This document shows, piece after piece, positions 61,815-64,000 of a stretch of 64,000 nucleotides of DNA. This DNA is from Streptomyces sp. Ag109_O5-10 (GTDB lineage: Bacteria > Actinomycetota > Actinomycetes > Streptomycetales > Streptomycetaceae): contig NZ_FNTQ01000001.1 in assembly GCF_900105755.1 (NCBI RefSeq), forward strand, positions 6,448,001 to 6,512,000. Direction: 5' to 3'. The stretch's first letter is position 1; every line of letters begins with the position of its first letter. Made by a program: the position numbers and the translations under genes. The notes beneath the pieces are model-generated. The model made no database searches and was not told the origin of the DNA. It saw only the letters and a program-made list of their open reading frames with translations.

Positions 61815-62273
61815 ATGAGGATCTCGGCACGAGCGGATTACGCGGTACGGGCGGTTCTGGAGCTCGCCGTACGCCAGGGTGAGGGCCCCGTGAAGGCGGA
61901 GGAGATCGCCGGCGCCCAGGACATCCCGCACAAGTTCCTCGAGGGCATTCTGGGTGACCTCCGGCGTGCCGGGATCGTCGACAGCCGGCGTGGCGGGGGC
62001 GGTGGCTACCGGCTGGCGCGGGAGGCGTCCGCGATCACCGTGGCCGACCTGATCCGCGCGGTGGACGGCCCGATCGTCTCGGTGCGCGGCGAGCGCCCGA
62101 CGGGGCTGGCCTACACCGGCACGGCCCAGCCGCTGCTGCCCCTGTGGATCGCCCTGCGCGCCAACGTCCGCAGGATCCTCGAAGGCGTCACGGTGGCGGA
62201 CATCGCGGCGGACGCGCTGCCGGAGCCGGTACGGGCGCTGGCGGCGGAACCGGCGGCCTGGGAGAACCCCTGA
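61815..62273 (+). CDS. Rrf2-family transcriptional regulator without cluster cysteines
   Basis: A 152-residue Rrf2 protein: MRISARADYAVRAVLELAVR, EEIAGAQDIPHKFLEGILGD, RRAGIVDSRRGGGGGYRLAR and ITVADLIRAVDGPIVSV are the winged helix and linker. There is no cysteine, so no iron-sulphur cluster can be held; it must sense something else or a ligand at the dimer. ATG 61815. Divergent from the GH35 gene, which it may regulate. Confidence 0.9.
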   Translation: MRISARADYAVRAVLELAVRQGEGPVKAEEIAGAQDIPHKFLEGILGDLRRAGIVDSRRGGGGGYRLAREASAITVADLIRAVDGPIVSVRGERPTGLAYTGTAQPLLPLWIALRANVRRILEGVTVADIAADALPEPVRALAAEPAAWENP

Positions 62274-62406
62274 GCCCCTGCGGCGGTCCCTTTGGCGGGG
62301 TGTGAAATCCGGCGGTGTGAATGGCCGGAGTTCGACCTGACCGGTTCATGCCATGGTTCCTACGATTCGAGCGCCCCGGTCTTCACAGGAAACGCACAGT
62401 TCCTTC

Positions 62407-62433
62407 AAAAGTGAACTCTCCAAAAGTGAACTA
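62407..62433 (+). repeat. Direct repeat upstream of the DUF4360-like gene
   Basis: caaaagtgaact occurs at 62407-62418 and 62422-62433, 15 bp apart, about 50 bp before the ATG at 62484. It is the least GC-rich part of the area and could be an activator site. No clear -10 is seen. Confidence 0.4.
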
Positions 62434-62483
62434 CGGACGGCCGCGGGTGCAACCCCCCACTCGATCACCGAACCGGAGAAACC

Positions 62484-63152
62484 ATGGGACCCAGGAGACA
62501 CCGACTCCTGTTCGGCGGAGCGCTGGCCGCGCTGCTCACCGCCGGACTGCCCGCTCAGGCCCAGGCCTCGTCGTCGCCGGTCTTCGACGACCCGCCGCCG
62601 GACAAGATCGTCATCAACGTCGCCACGGTGAACGGCTCAGGTTGTCCGCAGGGAACCACCGCGGTCGCCGTGTCCGAGGACAACGAGGCCTTCACCGTCA
62701 CCTACAGCGCCTACCTCGCCCAGGCGGGCGGCAACTCGGACCCGACCGCCTTCCGGCGCAACTGCCAGCTCAACCTGGTCGTCCACGTGCCCGGCGGCTT
62801 CACCTACGCCATCGCCAGCGCCGACTACCGCGGCTTCGCCTCGCTCCAGCCGGGCGCCACCGGCACCCAGCGTGCCTCGTACTACTTCCAGGGCTCCTCC
62901 AACACCGCGTCCGCCAACCACCCCTTCGCGGGCCCCTACAACGACAACTGGCAGGCCACCGACACCACCGACTGGGCCCAGCTGGTCTGGGCGCCCTGCG
63001 GGGTCCAGCGCAACTTCAACATCAACACCGAGCTGCGGGTGAGCGCCGGCAGCGCGAACCCCGGCAAGGTCAGCTTCATGACCATGGACTCCACCGACGG
63101 CGAGATCAGCACCGTCTACCACCTGGCCTGGAAGCAGTGCCCCGCCAAGTAG
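62484..63152 (+). CDS. Secreted DUF4360-like protein
   Basis: A 222-residue protein with signal peptide (HRLLFGGALAALLTAGLPAQ, cleavage near AQA-S). The mature part begins with acidic FDDPPPDKIVINVATVNGSG and CPQGTTAVAVSEDNEAFTVT, then YYFQGSSNT, WAPCGVQRNFNINTELRV and a final HLAWKQC. Four cysteines are spaced for two disulphides. Matches DUF4360, a family of small secreted actinomycete proteins of unknown role. ATG 62484 follows ggagaa. Confidence 0.8.
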   Translation: MGPRRHRLLFGGALAALLTAGLPAQAQASSSPVFDDPPPDKIVINVATVNGSGCPQGTTAVAVSEDNEAFTVTYSAYLAQAGGNSDPTAFRRNCQLNLVVHVPGGFTYAIASADYRGFASLQPGATGTQRASYYFQGSSNTASANHPFAGPYNDNWQATDTTDWAQLVWAPCGVQRNFNINTELRVSAGSANPGKVSFMTMDSTDGEISTVYHLAWKQCPAK

Positions 63153-63161
63153 CCGGGCCGG

Positions 63162-63598
63162 TCACAGGCTTCCGGGCCGGACCCGTCCGGTCCGCTTGAC
63201 CCCGGTCAGGACGGGCGTGACCTCCCTCGCGGAGACGCGCTCCAGGGCGCCGGCCGTGTGGCCCGGGAAGCCGTAGAGCGCGTCGAGGTCGACCGCCGCG
63301 ACGGCCACCAGCAGGTTGGCCGAGCCGGTGGTGGCCGAGGCGAACCGCAGCTGTGGACGACGGCTCGGCCACCGCCCGGTCTCCTCCGGGCGGCCGGGAG
63401 CCACCGTCATCCGCACCAACGCCTCGGTACGGATGCCCAGCCGGGCGAGATCGACCTCGGCCGCGAGCCTGAGGACCAGGCCGCCCGCCGGCGCCGCCAG
63501 GCGCCGGCGGGCGGACAGGGCGCTGATGCCGGCGCGGCGGGCGAGGTCCGTGTGGGAGGCCCGCCCGTCCTCGACAAGCCCGGCGACCACCACGCCGC
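63162..63598 (-). pseudogene. Lrp/AsnC-family regulator, truncated at its 5' end
   Basis: The reading SHTDLARRAGISALSARRRL, then LRLAAEVDLARLGIRTEALV, FASATTGSANLLVAVAAVDL and VSAREVTPVLTGVKRTG is an Lrp/AsnC protein lacking the first part of its helix-turn-helix. The stop is at 63162. Upstream of about 63598 it runs into an esterase remnant on the other strand, so a deletion removed the start. Confidence 0.65.
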
Positions 63599-63872
63599 CG
63601 GCGGCGACGCGACCCACGTCTAGGAGTTCGACTACCGCCCGGCCGCGGACCCGCACGCCCTCGGCGCCGCGCACTGCGCCGACCTCCCCTTCCTCTTCGG
63701 CACGCTCGATGCCTACCCGGACAGCCCGATGCTCGGCAGTGCCGACGACGTCCAGTACGCCCTCGGGCACGTGTTCGCCACCGCCGTCGCCGAGTTCGTC
63801 AGGACCGGCTCGGTGCGGGACCGGCTCCCGTACGCCCCCGGCACGCCGGCCCGCGTCCGCCACTTCGGCTGA
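63598..63872 (+). pseudogene. Type B carboxylesterase, C-terminal fragment with nonsense codon
   Basis: The frame reads GGDATHV, a TAG at 63621, then EFDYRPAADPHALGAAHCAD and LPFLFGTLDAYPDSPMLG to a TGA at 63870. This is the C-terminal part of a carboxylesterase with the catalytic His in GAAHCADLPF. A Tyr codon (tac) is expected where tag stands, so one base change made the stop. The nucleophile half is absent. Confidence 0.65.
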
Positions 63873-63902
63873 ACCGGCTGAACCGGCTGAACCGGCTGAA
63901 CC
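63867..63902. repeat. Four 9-bp tandem repeats
   Basis: ggctgaacc is repeated four times from 63867, overlapping the esterase fragment's stop. It lies just before the stop of the AraC gene on the other strand (63921). Confidence 0.85.
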
Positions 63903-63920
63903 CGGAGGGCGGCGGCCCGC

Positions 63921-64000
63921 TCAGACCCGGCCGGCCGCCGTGGCCCGGAACGTGTTCCGGTAGGCCTGCGGGGAGACGCCGATCGCCGCGTGCAGGTGCT
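63921..64000 (-). CDS. AraC-family regulator, C-terminal end only (runs off window)
   Basis: The last 25 codons read HLHAAIGVSPQAYRNTFRAT and AAGRV, the final helix of an AraC/GlxA-type DNA-binding domain. The stop is at 63921. The rest is outside the window, so type and targets are unknown. Confidence 0.75.
   Translation of the reverse strand, partial: HLHAAIGVSPQAYRNTFRATAAGRV

Overview
The window looks like a chromosomal segment of a Streptomyces or very close actinomycete. Supporting signs are very high GC with G/C-biased third codon positions, many GTG and TTG starts, a conservon-type kinase cluster, a MatB malonyl-CoA synthetase next to a carboxyltransferase, a Pmt O-mannosyltransferase, an FxSxx-COOH cyclophane peptide cluster, and dispersed repeats carrying ggaactgcgcgac. 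No rRNA gene, complete tRNA, prophage or CRISPR array was seen. All family names come from reading the translations; no database search was run.

0-8.6 kb is a worn accessory region: the start of a TetR gene with its operator, a lipoprotein, an HNH pseudogene, a 0.3-kb IS30-type remnant bounded by perfect inverted repeats, an unidentified 240-aa protein, a MarR/SDR pair with a 29-bp operator, a quinol monooxygenase, a MerR gene facing a collapsed ene-reductase, a broken vapBC pair and a secreted phosphodiesterase. 8.9-12.6 kb is a conservon (kinase, roadblock, DUF742) without its usual GTPase. 13-15 kb is a DUF485/SSS-symporter operon.

15-23.3 kb holds two tandem membrane-anchored collagen-like genes (one frameshifted), a decayed paralogue whose start region is a 14-bp repeat with staggered start codons, a hydrolase, and an envelope-lysis group: a fused HTH-TM-peptidoglycan-binding-lysozyme-like protein, an M15 peptidase, a small secreted protein, and a GH25 lysozyme ending in the same domain as the small protein. 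23.3-31.7 kb carries an S53 protease, a large LuxR-type (LAL) regulator with repeat insertions, a membrane esterase and pmt. 31.7-33 kb is mostly non-coding debris.

33.9-44.1 kb is the most interesting part. It is an FxSxx-COOH RiPP cluster read right to left (precursor FxsA, radical SAM/SPASM FxsB, an AAC(3)-fold protein, TIR-like FxsC, and a ParA-TIR-NTPase-TPR protein FxsT), with a divergent SLATT-type membrane protein and a SLOG-type protein on its right. The domain set resembles bacterial conflict and signalling systems as well as a RiPP pathway.

44-53 kb is more conserved: an MreB/Mbl-like protein, a carboxyltransferase translationally coupled to matB, a methyltransferase, a collapsed MerR-PP2C gene, an ATP-grasp protein, a hypothetical protein, and an IclR/SMP-30 pair. 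53-57 kb has a 94-bp tandem repeat and a tightly overlapping operon (HELWH peptidase, MAB_1171c-like membrane protein, FAD monooxygenase). 57-64 kb carries GH51 arabinofuranosidase and GH35 galactosidase (arabinogalactan use), an Rrf2 regulator without cysteines, a DUF4360-like secreted protein, and fused pseudogene ends next to a partial AraC gene.

A general feature is the number of gene fragments (about fifteen), many being internal deletions that left the promoter or both ends in place.
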